17,271 nt of DNA from positions 1 to 17,271 of the forward strand of contig JASBZH010000032.1 in assembly GCA_029983555.1 (NCBI GenBank). Direction: 5' to 3'. Both the position numbers and the translations under genes were made by a program. The stretch's first letter is position 1, and each line of letters opens with the position of its first letter. Source of the DNA: Peptoniphilus sp. Lineage in GTDB: Bacteria > Bacillota > Clostridia > Tissierellales > Peptoniphilaceae. The notes beneath the pieces are model-generated. The model saw nothing but the letters and a program-made list of their open reading frames with translations. It was not told where the DNA came from and made no database searches. Positions 16,329 through 17,271 of this stretch are shown here, piece by piece.

Positions 16329-17198
16329 ATGATAAAGATAAATAATTTAAAAGTAAAATACAAAGACAAGTTGGCCTTGGATATTAAAGATGAACTAATC
16401 TTTGAAAATTCAAAGAAGATTGGAATTATTGGCTCAAATGGTGCGGGCAAATCCACACTTATAAAAGCTATTTTGGGAATTATTTCTTATGAAGGAAGTA
16501 TTATAAGCGATATAGAAAAAGAAAAAATTGCTGTACACATGCAGTTTAATTCGTATTCTCAAGTTGTAAAAACTAGAGATGTCATTCAAATGGTCATAAA
16601 TAACAAAATAGAGAATGACGAAAACTTGATGAACTTGATTAAATTTTTTGATTTTGAAAAACTTTTAAACAAAAGCTATAAACAGTTATCAGGTGGAGAA
16701 AAGCAAAAGCTGACTTTGATTTTAGTTATGTGGCAAAATTCTCCCGTTACAATTTTTGATGAGGTTACGACAGGACTTGACTTTGTAACTCGCCAAATGC
16801 TCATGGAAAAATTGGTGGATTACTACAAAGATAAACCGACTACCTTGCTGTTAGTGAGTCACTATTACGAGGAACTAGAAAATATTTGTGACAAGCTTTT
16901 GTATTTAGACAATGGAAGAGTTTTATTCTATGGAGAGAAAAAAGAATTATTTAATAAATACTGTGCAAAATCAGTCGTGGTGACCGAAAAAAATATTATA
17001 ACTGAAAAGTTAATTGATGTAGACAATAGACTTAAAGCAATGGATGGCAAGATAGCTGTGGGTTTTGAAGATGTAGATGAAGAAAAGAATTTGGTGAGTA
17101 AATTAGTAGAAAACAATCAAAATTTTGAGAGGCTAAATAATTCTATAGAACTCACAGTTTTAAATGCAATTGATAAGAAAGGGATAAAAAATGAATAA
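16329..17198 (+). CDS. ABC transporter ATP-binding protein
   Basis: This 289-aa nucleotide-binding protein energises an export or uptake system with the permease whose gene starts at 17191. Motifs are in order: Walker A GSNGAGKS (35-42), Q-loop Gln72, signature LSGGEKQ (120-126), Walker B TIFDE (141-145) and switch His178 (LLLVSHYY). The short Q-loop-to-signature distance and the C-terminal extension of about 75 residues, which looks like the regulatory tail seen in YtrB/BcrA/LptB-like drug or lipid exporters, suggest an export-type (ABC-2 permease) system. ATG 16329 follows GGGAGGG (16317-16323). It is separated from the citrate operon by the terminator at 16183-16218, so it is an independent unit. 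The substrate is unknown. Confidence 0.9.
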   Translation: MIKINNLKVKYKDKLALDIKDELIFENSKKIGIIGSNGAGKSTLIKAILGIISYEGSIISDIEKEKIAVHMQFNSYSQVVKTRDVIQMVINNKIENDENLMNLIKFFDFEKLLNKSYKQLSGGEKQKLTLILVMWQNSPVTIFDEVTTGLDFVTRQMLMEKLVDYYKDKPTTLLLVSHYYEELENICDKLLYLDNGRVLFYGEKKELFNKYCAKSVVVTEKNIITEKLIDVDNRLKAMDGKIAVGFEDVDEEKNLVSKLVENNQNFERLNNSIELTVLNAIDKKGIKNE

Positions 17199-17271
17199 AT
17201 ATATCTTAAAATTTGAATTTAAATCTTTAATTAACAATTATGCAGTTTTGTTTTTTGGACTCATCTTTCCC
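17191..17271 (+). CDS. Start of a probable ABC transporter permease (continues beyond the window)
   Basis: The ATG at 17191 overlaps the last 8 bases of the ATPase gene and follows AAAGGGAT (17178-17185). Twenty-seven codons are visible. They give a charged N-terminus (MNKYILKFEFKSLINN) and then the start of a hydrophobic segment (YAVLFFGLIFP), as in ABC-2-type permeases, whose first residues often include K-x-E-F-K/R. The overlap indicates translational coupling with the ATPase. The remaining protein is outside the window. Confidence 0.6.
   Translation, partial: MNKYILKFEFKSLINNYAVLFFGLIFP

Noticed and set aside
1..17271. CRISPR arrays, tRNA or rRNA genes, complete insertion sequences
   Set aside because: No regularly spaced repeats, tRNA-like cloverleaf or transposase gene was seen.

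Overview
The window is low-GC, AT-biased bacterial DNA with strong AGGAGG-type ribosome binding sites, short intergenic gaps and coding almost entirely on the + strand. Gene content (citrate fermentation by citrate lyase and a biotin-type oxaloacetate decarboxylase alpha subunit, an S-layer-homology surface protein, and a murein-peptide-type S66 peptidase) points to an anaerobic Firmicute. A Peptoniphilaceae/Tissierellia-like organism is my best guess. This is inference from content and style, not a database match.

Region 1 (1-1310): the last 28 codons of an RlmD/TrmA-family RNA methyltransferase, followed by an S66 LD-carboxypeptidase/MccF-type serine peptidase gene. Downstream lies a decayed second copy of an RlmD-type C-terminus (about 1191-1310), split by a 42-bp in-frame insertion flanked by CGAG.

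Region 2 (1311-4954): a very AT-rich accessory stretch. It holds one large orphan gene (969 aa) with a phospholipase-D-like nuclease core, then about 720 bp without an intact gene. That gap carries an antisense remnant possibly from the C-terminus of a large serine recombinase. An rlmD-type 3' end, an orphan nuclease-like protein and a possible recombinase scrap together look like a decayed integrative element or defence-gene hotspot.

Region 3 (4955-7135): a secreted, modular surface protein with a signal peptide, SLH repeats, an InlB-type repeat, two Ig-like domains and two cadherin-like beta-sandwich domains.

Region 4 (7155-16218): a complete citrate utilisation locus. A LysR-type regulator gene ends in a clear terminator. 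A 230-bp control region with two strong dyads follows, then a tightly packed operon citG-citC-citX-oadA-2HCT transporter-citD-citE-citF, closed by a strong terminator. CitG and CitX make and attach the prosthetic group of CitD, CitC acetylates it, and the transporter brings citrate in. CitDEF cleave citrate to acetate and oxaloacetate, and OadA begins oxaloacetate decarboxylation to pyruvate. The order (maturation genes first) is unusual. The biotin carrier and the membrane OadB subunit are not encoded here.

Region 5 (16329-17271): an ABC transporter ATPase gene overlapping the start of a likely permease gene that runs off the window.
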